Of a stretch of DNA of 53,636 bases, positions 8,074 to 16,127 are shown piece after piece. Position 1 is the first letter of the stretch. Every line of letters starts with the position of its first letter. This DNA comes from CAG-390 sp964579135 (lineage in GTDB: Bacteria > Bacillota > Clostridia > Oscillospirales > CAG-272), in NCBI GenBank assembly GCA_964579135.1, contig CAZOFD010000010.1, forward strand, positions 1 to 53,636, given 5' to 3'. A model generated the notes under the pieces. The model did no database searches, had not been told where the DNA came from, and saw only the letters and a program-made list of their open reading frames with translations. Position numbers and translations under genes: made by a program.

Positions 8074-9132
8074 ATGAAAACGCTGAAAAAACTGCTCTCG
8101 AGATATTTTATAGACGCTATGGGCGCTATGGCTCAGGGTCTGTTTGCTTCTTTGCTGATAGGCACGATATTCAAAGCCATAGGAATGATACCGCATTGTG
8201 AATTTTTCTCCCAAATCGGAGGGTACGCACAAGCTGTCGCAGGGCCCGCGATGGCGATCGCCATCGCCATCTCTTTGAAAGCCGATCCGCTTGTCGTCTT
8301 TACCTGTGCAGCCGTAGGCTGGGCGGCGAACTCCATCGGCGGCGCCGGCGGTCCGTTCGCGGTTTTCGTAATAACCGTGATAGCCGCGGAGATCGGCAGC
8401 CTCGTCTCCAAAAAGACGAAAATCGACATTATCGTAACGCCTTTCGTCACACTTCTAACCGGCGGTCTGCTTTCGATATTCGTCGCGCCGTATATAAAAA
8501 CCGCCTCCGTTTACGTCAGCGAATTTATCGGTTGGGCGGCAATGCAGCAGCCTTTCTGGGCGGGCGTTATCATTTCGGTGGTTATGGGAATGATACTAAC
8601 CCTCCCCATATCGAGCGCCGCAATCTGCGCGGGGCTTACGTTGACGGGGCTTATCTCCGCCGGCGGTAACGAGGGGCTTGCGATCGCGGGCGGCGCCGCC
8701 GTTGCCGGGTGCTGTGCGCAAATGGTCGGATTTGCCGTAATTTCTTTTTCGGACAACGGCGTCGGCGGTCTGCTCTCGCAAGGAATCGGCACGAGTATGC
8801 TCCAAGTTCCGAATATAATCAAAAAGCCCGTTATCTGGTTGCCCGTTACGCTCGCCTCCGCAATCACGGGTCCCCTCGCGACCTGCGTTTTCAAAATGCG
8901 GATGTACAGCGCGGCTATCAACTCGGGAATGGGCACTTGCGGACTTCTCGGTCCTATCGGTATAGTTATGGGCTGGCTTGACACCTCAAGCGGCTTCGGG
9001 CGCGAAACGACGTGGTTCGATTGGCTCGGTCTTGCTCTGATATGCTTTGTGCTTCCCGCCGTGCTCTCCTACTTCTTCTATAAACCTATGAAAAAACTGG
9101 GGTGGATCAAAAAAGGCGATATGAAACTCTGA
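8074..9132 (+). CDS. PTS EIIC-type membrane protein (PfoR-like family)
   Basis: A 352-residue polytopic membrane protein with about nine or ten hydrophobic segments and Gly-rich loops such as NSIGGAGGP and SGMGTCGLLGPIG. The pattern fits the PTS_EIIC_2 family, which includes PfoR of clostridia: IIC-like permeases usually lacking attached IIA or IIB domains. None is encoded nearby, so whether it transports sugar is open. Start ATG 8074 follows AAGGACTCCACGA and gives the N-terminus MKTLKKLLSRYF; it sits about 40 bases after a consensus promoter. An in-frame ATG at 8038 lies too close to the -10. Confidence 0.75.
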   Translation: MKTLKKLLSRYFIDAMGAMAQGLFASLLIGTIFKAIGMIPHCEFFSQIGGYAQAVAGPAMAIAIAISLKADPLVVFTCAAVGWAANSIGGAGGPFAVFVITVIAAEIGSLVSKKTKIDIIVTPFVTLLTGGLLSIFVAPYIKTASVYVSEFIGWAAMQQPFWAGVIISVVMGMILTLPISSAAICAGLTLTGLISAGGNEGLAIAGGAAVAGCCAQMVGFAVISFSDNGVGGLLSQGIGTSMLQVPNIIKKPVIWLPVTLASAITGPLATCVFKMRMYSAAINSGMGTCGLLGPIGIVMGWLDTSSGFGRETTWFDWLGLALICFVLPAVLSYFFYKPMKKLGWIKKGDMKL

Positions 9133-9191
9133 GCCCTGCCCTCCCCCGCAATTGCCGCGCCACGGCGCGAGCCGCAAATATCCGAAATACA

Positions 9192-9965
9192 ATGCCTGAT
9201 ATTTTTAAAGACGAAGACGATTATACCGAAGACGATCGTGTGGAAAAGCCTGCCGCGCCGCTGCCGTTTCGCATTCTCGGCAAAACGCTGAAGTGGTGCT
9301 TTTGGCTCGTTATCTTCGCGATAAACGCAATAATACTTTGGAGGATGTTCTCTTCCGGCGATCCCGCCTCCGTAAAAACCGTCGAGGGCAACACGATCCT
9401 CGCCGAAGCCTACGAAGAATACGAGAGCGCCGCCGACAAATCCTATCCTTTCGCGATATATCAGCGCGGGCATACCACAATAACCGATCAAAAAGCGGAC
9501 AAAACCGCCGGCACAAGCGGAAACTACGGTTATTTTGCGATAACTCAAAGCGTGATTTTCCCTACCGCCTCGCAGGCACAGATCGTCTTCAGATACAACA
9601 ACAGCACCCTTGAGCACGTAGCCGAAGACTACGATCTTAACGAAAAGCCCGCCAAAAAAGACGAATCGTTCGACCTTTCTCTGCGCGTCGTTACGGAGGA
9701 CGGGGAGATAAAAAGAATATATCCCTCCGGTTCGATTGAGGCATACAAAACGCTTTATTCCTACCGTCGCCTTACGTTCGACGGGTTGCCCGAAGGTCTT
9801 GCTGGCGTTCGCGAGGTTTACCTTGACGTATATTATATAAACGACGTAAACTACGATAAAGACGCTTACGGCTCGCTTTGCATCTACTCCGTCGATTACA
9901 AAAACTCGGAATACGATCTGACCAAAAATGACGTCTCCGCTATCAAAAAAGGCAAAGACCGATAA
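9192..9965 (+). CDS. Single-pass membrane protein of unknown function
   Basis: I do not recognise this 257-residue protein. It has an acidic cytoplasmic N-terminus, one membrane segment (about 34-51) and a C-terminal domain of about 200 residues, rich in Tyr, Asp and Lys, that looks extracytoplasmic. The domain has alternating beta-type segments (YGYFAITQSVIFP, FDLSLRVVTEDGEIKRIYP, EVYLDVYYIND), so a beta-sandwich is likely. Start ATG 9192; the ribosome-binding site is weak. It lies 59 bases after the IIC-like gene and 12 bases before cysE, so it is probably cotranscribed with both. Confidence 0.65.
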   Translation: MPDIFKDEDDYTEDDRVEKPAAPLPFRILGKTLKWCFWLVIFAINAIILWRMFSSGDPASVKTVEGNTILAEAYEEYESAADKSYPFAIYQRGHTTITDQKADKTAGTSGNYGYFAITQSVIFPTASQAQIVFRYNNSTLEHVAEDYDLNEKPAKKDESFDLSLRVVTEDGEIKRIYPSGSIEAYKTLYSYRRLTFDGLPEGLAGVREVYLDVYYINDVNYDKDAYGSLCIYSVDYKNSEYDLTKNDVSAIKKGKDR

Positions 9966-9977
9966 CGAGGTAATTGA

Positions 9978-10910
9978 ATGAGATTCTTTTTTAACTTGGA
10001 ATTCGATCCGCCGGCAAAGGCATCGTGCGGTCGCAAAGGTTGCGAACGGCACCGCCGCACAGAGCGCGGCGATACGAACGCAGCGGAGAGCGGCAAGAAC
10101 GACGAAATGCGACAAAAAATCGAGCGTGCAATAAAGACGTCGGCAAAAAACGTTTACGAAAAAGGCGGAAAACTGTGCCGCAGCGCTGCCGAAAAGGTTT
10201 GCGAGGCAAGCGATACGCTCTCGCAGATACGGCGCGAGATCAAAGAGGACGTTGCGTCCGTGCGTGAGCGAGACCCCGCGGCAAAAAGCGACGTCGAGGT
10301 GCTGCTGCTCTACTCTGGAGTGCACGCCATTTTGGCATATCGCGTATCGCACCGCCTATACGTTGGCAAAAAATATTTTTCGGCACGCGCCGTCAGCCAG
10401 ATAGCCCGATTTTTTACGGGGATCGAGATACACCCCGGCGCAAAGATCGGTCACGGTCTGTTTATCGACCACGGAGCGGGCGTCGTTATCGGCGAGACCT
10501 GCGAGATCGGGGATAACTGCACGCTGTACCAAGGGGTAACTCTCGGAGGCACCGGCAAGCACAGCGGCAAGCGCCACCCCACGCTCGGCAACAACGTGCT
10601 CGTCGGAGCGGGTGCCAAAGTGCTCGGGCCTTTTACCGTCGGTGACAATGCCAAGGTTGCCGCCGGTGCCGTCGTCCTCAAAGAGATCCCGGCAAACTGC
10701 ACGGCAGTCGGCATACCGGCGCAAGTCGTTCGCCGTGACGGGCAAAAGATCCGCGACGGCGTAAAACCGTCCGTCGAGCTCGACCAGGTTCACGTCCCCG
10801 ACCCGATAGCCGCAAGGCTCACGGAGCTCGAAGCCAAGCTTGACGAACTCGCAAAAAATGTCGAGAATCCGAACGAAAACAATAACGAAAGCAATCGCGA
10901 CAACGGGTAA
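9978..10910 (+). CDS. cysE: Serine O-acetyltransferase with N-terminal extension
   Basis: Residues from about 100 on form the CysE left-handed beta-helix: GIEIHPGAKIGHGLFIDHGAGVV is the hexapeptide region with the catalytic His, followed by GVTLGGTGKHSGKRHPTLGN and GAGAKVLGP. The enzyme makes O-acetylserine for cysteine synthesis. From the ATG at 9978, which follows CGAGGTAATTGA, the protein has 310 residues, longer than the usual 230 or so. The first 43 are basic, with CGRKGC. An alternative start is Met44 (10107). The C-terminus ends in an Asn/Glu-rich tail. No cysteine synthase gene lies in the window. Confidence 0.88.
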   Translation: MRFFFNLEFDPPAKASCGRKGCERHRRTERGDTNAAESGKNDEMRQKIERAIKTSAKNVYEKGGKLCRSAAEKVCEASDTLSQIRREIKEDVASVRERDPAAKSDVEVLLLYSGVHAILAYRVSHRLYVGKKYFSARAVSQIARFFTGIEIHPGAKIGHGLFIDHGAGVVIGETCEIGDNCTLYQGVTLGGTGKHSGKRHPTLGNNVLVGAGAKVLGPFTVGDNAKVAAGAVVLKEIPANCTAVGIPAQVVRRDGQKIRDGVKPSVELDQVHVPDPIAARLTELEAKLDELAKNVENPNENNNESNRDNG

Positions 10911-10936
10911 GCGCCGCAGTCGCCCCTACGCCTCGC

Positions 10937-10992
10937 AAACGCAGATTGAACGCGTGCTCTCGCGCCCGATCTGCGTTTATTTTTCTTTTTTT
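10937..10992 (+). terminator. Terminator after cysE
   Basis: A 10-bp stem (10937-10946 with 10969-10978) with a 22-base loop is followed by a long T-rich run. It ends the transcript that starts at the promoter near 8004. Confidence 0.75.
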
Positions 10993-10993
10993 A

Positions 10994-11022
10994 TTTACAA
11001 TCAAAGATTTTTATGTTAAAAT
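10994..11022 (+). promoter_or_regulatory. Promoter of the kinase-like/ireB/ribF group
   Basis: TTTACA (10994-10999), 17 bases, TAAAAT (11017-11022), just after the cysE terminator. Confidence 0.68.
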
Positions 11023-11111
11023 ATCAGTGATGGAAAAGGCAAGGTGCACCGCAGAACGGCAACAGTAAAGGCGTGCACCCGCTCGACGTATAAAAAAGGA
11101 GGCAAACTGTC

Positions 11112-11741
11112 GTGAGTATCAAGACCTGCATAACGATAGCGAGACAATACGGAAGCGGAGGGCGTGAGGTAGGTATGCGCGTATCCGAACTTCTCGGGCT
11201 TAAACTTTATGACCGCGAACTTATAACTATGGCGGCGCAAAAAAGCGGTCTGTCGAACGAGGTGCTGACCCACGCCGACGAAAAAGCGACGAACAGCTTC
11301 CTCTATTCCGTGGCAATCGGAGCGTCGCCCTACGGCTCCGCGCCGTACCGAAACCAAGTGCCGATAAACGACAAATTATTTATCGCACAATCGGACATAA
11401 TACGTTCGGCTGCCGAGGAAAGCGGCTGCGTTATAATCGGTCGTTGCTCGGACTATATTTTGCGGCGCAACCCCGACAGACTCAGCGTTTTTATATACGC
11501 CCCGATAGAAGAACGCGTAAAACGCCTGCTGTGTCGCCACCCCGATCTCGAAACCGAGAAAAAGGCTGTCGATCTTGCGCGACGCACCGACAAAAAACGG
11601 ATGAACTACTATAATTTTTACACGGGCAGAAAATGGGGCGACCCCGAAAACTACCACTTGATGATAGACAGCTCCGCCGTCGGCATCGAAGGAGCCGCCC
11701 GACTGATTGCCGACGCAGTCCGCGCAAAAGAGAACAAGTAA
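11112..11741 (+). CDS. Cytidylate kinase-like family protein
   Basis: A 209-residue P-loop protein of the cytidylate-kinase-like family: N-terminal TIARQYGSGGREVG, then LYDRELI, IIGRCSDYIL, and the LID-like region RTDKKRMNYYNFYTGRKWGDPENYHLMIDSS. Members are common in Clostridia and differ from canonical Cmk; the true substrate is generally not established. Start is GTG 11112 with AAGGAGGCAAACTGTC before it, a strong ribosome-binding site. It heads a group with ireB and ribF. Confidence 0.83.
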   Translation: MSIKTCITIARQYGSGGREVGMRVSELLGLKLYDRELITMAAQKSGLSNEVLTHADEKATNSFLYSVAIGASPYGSAPYRNQVPINDKLFIAQSDIIRSAAEESGCVIIGRCSDYILRRNPDRLSVFIYAPIEERVKRLLCRHPDLETEKKAVDLARRTDKKRMNYYNFYTGRKWGDPENYHLMIDSSAVGIEGAARLIADAVRAKENK

Positions 11742-11790
11742 CGGGCGGGGATACGCATTATTTACGGATACGATATAACGGGAGATCACT

Positions 11791-12084
11791 ATGTCAGGAA
11801 AAATTCAAAATACGAAAAACACGGATTTCAGCACAAGAACTTTTACAAACGCGACGGATAAAGACGCAACTATAAGAGAAATCTTGTCCGCCGTATACGA
11901 CGCTCTTGAAGAAAAAGGATACAATCCGACCGATCAGATCGTGGGATACATTCTGTCCGACGACCCCACTTATATAACCAACCACCAAAATGCGCGCACG
12001 CTTATGCGCCGCTTTGACAGAGACGACATCCTCGAGTCTCTCGTACGCTACTACTACGGCAAAAACGGCAAAAATGACCTTTGA
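11791..12084 (+). CDS. ireB: IreB-family regulatory phosphoprotein (UPF0297)
   Basis: A 97-residue protein matching UPF0297: the N-terminal Thr-rich segment (STRTFTN), IREILSAVYDALEEKGY, NPTDQIVGYILSDDPTYI and the C-terminal NARTLMRRFDRDDILE. In Enterococcus IreB is phosphorylated on N-terminal Thr by the PASTA kinase IreK and affects cephalosporin resistance. It commonly sits beside alaS and ruvX; here its neighbours are a kinase-like gene and ribF, whose ATG lies 11 bases inside the ireB end, implying translational coupling. The start follows GGGAGATCACT. Confidence 0.9.
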   Translation: MSGKIQNTKNTDFSTRTFTNATDKDATIREILSAVYDALEEKGYNPTDQIVGYILSDDPTYITNHQNARTLMRRFDRDDILESLVRYYYGKNGKNDL

Positions 12085-13012
12085 TCTGCGCCGTTTTGCC
12101 GATTGCGATGTTTTTCGCTCCGACAAAGCGCCGCGCACCGTCGTGTGTCTCGGCAGTTTTGACGGGATGCATATCGGTCACCGTCGGGTCGCCGAAGCCG
12201 CCGTCGCATTGGCAAAAGAACTCAACGCCGCGCCGGGGGCGGTCGCATTCGCGTTTCCTCCCGCGGCTCTGCCCGAAACACCCGTGCTATTAACCGATAC
12301 CGACGAACGCAGCGCACTTTTCGCCTCGTCGGGGCTCGCTTTTGCCGCTTTTGCGGATTTTCGCGAGCTGCGCGACGTACCTGCAGAGGATTTTATCACC
12401 GAAATACTTGTAAAAAAGTTCGGCGCCGTGGGGTGCTGTTATGGGTTTAACTACCGTTTCGGCAAAGATCGCCGCGGCACGCCGGATATGCTTGCCGAGT
12501 ATTTCGGCAAAAATGCCGTTTGCGTGCCGCCGACAACGGTCGGCGGCACGCCGGTCAGTTCCAGCAGAATCCGCGACCTTTTGCGCCGCGGCGAAGTTCG
12601 CGCAGCCGCCGAACTGCTCGGCAGACCGTTTTCGCTGACCCACACGGTCGAGCACGGCAGACACGACGGCAAGCGTCTCGGCATACCCACGCTTAATCAG
12701 ACCCGCGCCCCCTCGCATCTGTTGCCGAAAAACGGCGTTTACGTGACGATTACCGAGGTCGACGCCGTGCGTTATCCGTCGATAACGGACGTCGGAACGG
12801 CGCCGACCGTCGCCGCAAGCGACCCGATACACGTTGAAACGCACCTTATAGACAAAAGCGCAGATCTTTACGGCGAAACGGTACGCGTTGAGTTCCTCAC
12901 ACGGCTGCGCGACGAGCTCCTTTTCGCAAGCGAAGACGAGCTGAAAGCGCAGATACGCACGGATATCGACGCGGCAAAACGCTTTTTTGAACGGAATCCG
13001 ATCAAAAACTGA
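12074..13012 (+). CDS. ribF: Bifunctional riboflavin kinase/FMN adenylyltransferase
   Basis: A 312-residue RibF. The N-terminal FAD synthetase half shows LGSFDGMHIGH (HxGH nucleotidyltransferase motif), GFNYRFGKDRRG and the SSSRIR motif. The C-terminal riboflavin kinase half starts near GRHDGKRLGIPTLN; the usual PTAN reads PTLN, a change in the flavin/ATP-binding motif. Family-typical ends (ETHLIDKSADLYGE, EFLTRLRDELLF) are present. The ATG at 12074 overlaps ireB by 11 bases. The stop is two bases before the next gene. No FMN riboswitch is visible. Confidence 0.93.
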   Translation: MTFDLRRFADCDVFRSDKAPRTVVCLGSFDGMHIGHRRVAEAAVALAKELNAAPGAVAFAFPPAALPETPVLLTDTDERSALFASSGLAFAAFADFRELRDVPAEDFITEILVKKFGAVGCCYGFNYRFGKDRRGTPDMLAEYFGKNAVCVPPTTVGGTPVSSSRIRDLLRRGEVRAAAELLGRPFSLTHTVEHGRHDGKRLGIPTLNQTRAPSHLLPKNGVYVTITEVDAVRYPSITDVGTAPTVAASDPIHVETHLIDKSADLYGETVRVEFLTRLRDELLFASEDELKAQIRTDIDAAKRFFERNPIKN

Positions 13013-13014
13013 AA

Positions 13015-14355
13015 ATGGTCAAAATGAACGATAAACGTTTTATAAAAACTCGAGTTGTCGCGGCGATCTTTTGCATCGTCGCCTTGTTTTGCGCGACGGT
13101 GCCGCTGACGGCACGTGCCGCGACCGTCGACGACGCCGACAAGGCGCGCGCTTTTTGTATATACAACGTTGAAAACGATACCGTGATCTGCGAAAAAGAC
13201 GCCGACGTACCCGTTGCGGCAACGGCAACGGCTCGTCTTGCCGCAGCCCTTATCTGTACGGAATACTTTGAGTCTCGTCTGGACGAAACCGTAAATATAG
13301 AAAAAGCTATGCTGCCGGAAAGCCGCGAACTTTGCATAGGGCTTGTCGCAGGCAACACTCCGACCGTTCGCGACCTTTTATATTTGGCTTACTGCGGAGG
13401 GTACCTCGACGCCTCCGCGGCACTCGCTTATGTGATCGAAAAAGAGAGCGGAAGCTCGCTGACGAATATGATGAACGCGCGTGCGCAAACCCTCGGTATG
13501 ACGGGAACGCATTTCACGAACGCGCAAGGCACCTACGACGAAGAAATGGTCACGACAGTCGGCGACACGCTGAAACTCGCGCTTTTCTGCAGGGGAAACA
13601 GTTTGCTTGTCTCCGTTACCTCCGCCGGCTCGAACTCGGAATACAGAACCGAGGGGCTGGCATCGCACATAGGTTGCGCAAACCGCAATCTTTTGCTTAC
13701 CGTTTTGCGTTCGCCGACAAAATACTATAACAAAAATTGCTCGGGACTTGCCTCGGCATCCCCCACCGAGGGGGGCGAAAGCGTTATCACCCTCGCTCGC
13801 TCGGGCGCTATGAATTACGTATGCATCGTTCTCGGCGGCGACGCCGGCTCTGACGGCGAAAGGTACGCCTATAAACTCGCAAACGCACTGATAGATACCG
13901 CGGCAACCACTTGGGGGTACGTCGTTCTTTTCTCCGAAACGGACGTGATATGCGAGCTCCCCGTTAAAGTATCGGCAGACGGCGAGGCTGTACTCGTGGT
14001 TCCCCGCACCTCAAGTTCGACCTTTCTCCCACTCGACACCGAGATAGGCAGCGACGTGGTGCTCACCTCGCGACTTGACGTGGAAGAGCTTGAGGCACCG
14101 GTCGCCGCGGGTACTGTCGTCGGAACCTTAACGGCAACGCGCAACGGCGAGGTGATAGCCTCCGTCGAACTTGTGACAAAAACGTCCGCCGCTCGCGACG
14201 AACTCGCTTACGCTATGTCGCGCATACGGGATTTTACGCAAAGTCGCGTTTTTCGAGCAACGATCGTCAGCGCGGCGATAATTACCGCCGTATACCTTAT
14301 AGCCAACTCCGCCGTTCGCTCCTCGCGAAAAAGGAAACGCAAAACGTATCGCTGA
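13015..14355 (+). CDS. DacF-like D,D-carboxypeptidase homologue lacking active-site motifs
   Basis: A 446-residue exported membrane protein: signal peptide (about 10-35), a penicillin-binding-protein 5/DacF-type domain (about 40-290), a C-terminal beta domain, and a membrane anchor (about 414-436) with a basic tail. The fold is recognisable from EKDADVPVAA, PTVRDLLYLAY, LGMTGTHFTNAQG and GCANRNLLL. The three catalytic motifs are missing. In SxxK the nucleophile Ser is Ala71 and the Lys is Arg74; SxN is replaced near 128-131 (GGYL); KTG is replaced by CSG (242-244). It should therefore not hydrolyse D-Ala-D-Ala and may bind peptidoglycan or a partner. The gene is otherwise intact, with no frameshift. 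Confidence 0.85.
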   Translation: MVKMNDKRFIKTRVVAAIFCIVALFCATVPLTARAATVDDADKARAFCIYNVENDTVICEKDADVPVAATATARLAAALICTEYFESRLDETVNIEKAMLPESRELCIGLVAGNTPTVRDLLYLAYCGGYLDASAALAYVIEKESGSSLTNMMNARAQTLGMTGTHFTNAQGTYDEEMVTTVGDTLKLALFCRGNSLLVSVTSAGSNSEYRTEGLASHIGCANRNLLLTVLRSPTKYYNKNCSGLASASPTEGGESVITLARSGAMNYVCIVLGGDAGSDGERYAYKLANALIDTAATTWGYVVLFSETDVICELPVKVSADGEAVLVVPRTSSSTFLPLDTEIGSDVVLTSRLDVEELEAPVAAGTVVGTLTATRNGEVIASVELVTKTSAARDELAYAMSRIRDFTQSRVFRATIVSAAIITAVYLIANSAVRSSRKRKRKTYR

Positions 14356-14387
14356 CAAGGCAATAATCACCCGGTCGTTTTTGGGTG

Positions 14388-14416
14388 TTGACATACGCCG
14401 ACAAATGCGGTATAAT
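14388..14416 (+). promoter_or_regulatory. Consensus promoter of the acyl carrier protein gene
   Basis: TTGACA (14388-14393), 17 bases, TATAAT (14411-14416), with the same -10 context as the promoter at 8004. Confidence 0.93.
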
Positions 14417-14468
14417 TAAATGTATGCGATTGCAAAAGCGTCGCAAAACCACGGTGGAGGCTATCTAA

Positions 14469-14696
14469 ATGTTCGAAAAATTCAAAGCTATGCTCGTTGA
14501 CGAACTGCAGGTCGACGAAAGCAAGATCACTCTTGACGCAGAACTTACATCCGACCTCGGGATCAACTCCATAGAACTCGCGGAAATGATTATGCGCTGT
14601 GAGGAAACTTTCGATATCGTCATCGACGACGATCAGATTCACAATTTCGTAACCGTCGGGGACGTCGTAAACTATCTCGACACCCTCGTAAAATAA
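14469..14696 (+). CDS. acpP: Acyl carrier protein
   Basis: A 75-residue acidic four-helix ACP. Ser34 in DLGINSIELAEM is the phosphopantetheine attachment site; the usual DSL reads NSI. The start follows GGTGGAGG. It is monocistronic with a consensus promoter and its own terminator, unlike the housekeeping ACP, which commonly lies in a fab cluster. It may serve the acyl ligase encoded nearby on the other strand (16128-17828) or a dedicated pathway. Confidence 0.9.
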   Translation: MFEKFKAMLVDELQVDESKITLDAELTSDLGINSIELAEMIMRCEETFDIVIDDDQIHNFVTVGDVVNYLDTLVK

Positions 14697-14728
14697 AAGA
14701 ACGGGCACTGCCCGTTCTTTTATTTTAC
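14691..14728 (+). terminator. Terminator after the acyl carrier protein gene
   Basis: A 16-bp stem (14691-14706 with 14710-14725) with flanking A and T runs overlaps the stop codon; it could work in both directions. Confidence 0.88.
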
Positions 14729-14844
14729 CGTTTAGCGGCTATGCGCTGCCCGAGGGATCAAAGGCGTCGGCGTCGCAACCGCGCGATCGCAAACAACACC
14801 TCAAGTCAACACACCGCCGACGGCGCACGCGTCGCGCCGCCCCT

Positions 14845-16005
14845 TTATTCGTTTGCCGCCAGCTCGTCGGCAAGCAGCTCGATCCTCTCAAGATCGCCGG
14901 GTTTTACAGCCGACGTTATACTTACCGTATTTTGCGCAAAACGCAGATCTCGACATTCCTCGAGCATTTTTCTCATCGTTTTTGCAGCCATAGGATGCCA
15001 CGAGCCGTTTTCGACAAGAGCGACCGTTCGGTCGCGGTATCCGCGCTCCGTCAAGTGAGCTATAAATTCGCGCATAAAAGGAAAAACACCGCCGTTATAA
15101 GTCGTTGTCGCAAGCACGAGCCTGTCGTATCTGAAAGCGTCCTCAACCGCTTCCGCCATATCGCAACGAGCAAGGTCGCTAACGGCGACTTTAACTCCGC
15201 GCCGTTCAAGTGCCGCCGCAAGGGCAAAAACGGCTTTTTCGGTATTGCCGTAAACCGAGGTATACGCGATGGCAACGCCGCGCGTTTCGGCACGATAAGA
15301 CGCCCAAGTCTCGTAAAGTCCGAGGTAATAATCGAGCCTCTCGCATAGGACGTTACCGTGCAAAGGGCAAATAGTCTTCACGTCGAACGCGGCTGCCTTT
15401 TTGAGAAGCGACACCACCTGCGCGCCGTATTTGCCGACGATACCGAAATAATATCTTCTCGCCTCACACGCCCAATCGTCGAGATCCGCGTCGACCATCC
15501 CGAATTTGCCGAAAGCGTCGGCGGAAAAAAGTATGCCGTCCGCCTCGTCAAAGCTCATAACGACCTCGGGCCAATGCACCATAGGCGCGGTGATAAAGCG
15601 AAGATTGTGCCAACCGAGCGAAAGCTCGCTCCCCTCGGACAAAACAACACGCTCCGAAACTTCGAGGGAAAAGAAATTTTTTATCATCTCAAACGCTTTC
15701 GCCGAAGCGGCGAGCGTTACCCCGGGGTAACGGGACAAAAATTCGCCGAGACTCCCCGAGTGGTCCGGCTCCATATGGTGTATTATCAGATAGTCGGGGG
15801 TGCGCCCGCCGCAAGCCTCCTCGACGTTTGCAAGCCACTCGTTCGCAAAATGCGCGTCCACGGTGTCGACAACGGCGATCTTTTCGTCAACTATCACGTA
15901 AGAGTTGTATGCCATTCCGTCCGGCACACGATATTGCCCCTCGAAAAGATCGATCTCTTTGTCGGCTACCCCTATATAGAGGACGGAATCCGTTATTTTT
16001 TTCAT
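14845..16005 (-). CDS. fprA: Flavodiiron protein (FprA-type oxygen/NO reductase)
   Basis: A 386-residue protein with an N-terminal metallo-beta-lactamase-like diiron domain and a C-terminal flavodoxin domain. Iron ligands are visible in HHMEPDHSG, MVHWPE, SADAFGKFG and CPLHGNVL. The flavodoxin FMN loop is YTSVYGNTE. It reduces O2 to water, or NO, using rubredoxin or another donor, and protects anaerobes from oxygen. The ATG at 16005 follows AAAGGAGCGAAAA; the frame is open further upstream without a start signal. It is probably transcribed alone, because a terminator separates it from the ligase gene upstream. Confidence 0.95.
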   Translation of the reverse strand: MKKITDSVLYIGVADKEIDLFEGQYRVPDGMAYNSYVIVDEKIAVVDTVDAHFANEWLANVEEACGGRTPDYLIIHHMEPDHSGSLGEFLSRYPGVTLAASAKAFEMIKNFFSLEVSERVVLSEGSELSLGWHNLRFITAPMVHWPEVVMSFDEADGILFSADAFGKFGMVDADLDDWACEARRYYFGIVGKYGAQVVSLLKKAAAFDVKTICPLHGNVLCERLDYYLGLYETWASYRAETRGVAIAYTSVYGNTEKAVFALAAALERRGVKVAVSDLARCDMAEAVEDAFRYDRLVLATTTYNGGVFPFMREFIAHLTERGYRDRTVALVENGSWHPMAAKTMRKMLEECRDLRFAQNTVSITSAVKPGDLERIELLADELAANE

Positions 16006-16052
16006 TTTTCGCTCCTTTCCGAAACTATGCCGCAATCGGCGGCAATTATTTG

Positions 16053-16102
16053 CCCGAAAAAGCCGAACGCTCTCCGCCGCGCCTGCGGCGACGGAGAGCG
16101 TT
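16053..16102 (-). terminator. Terminator after the acyl-CoA ligase gene
   Basis: An 11-bp outer stem (16066-16076 with 16092-16102) with an inner CCGC/GCGG stem; on the minus strand it is followed by GGCTTTTT. Confidence 0.78.
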
Positions 16103-16127
16103 TTGTCGCTCGGGCTGTACACGCCGT

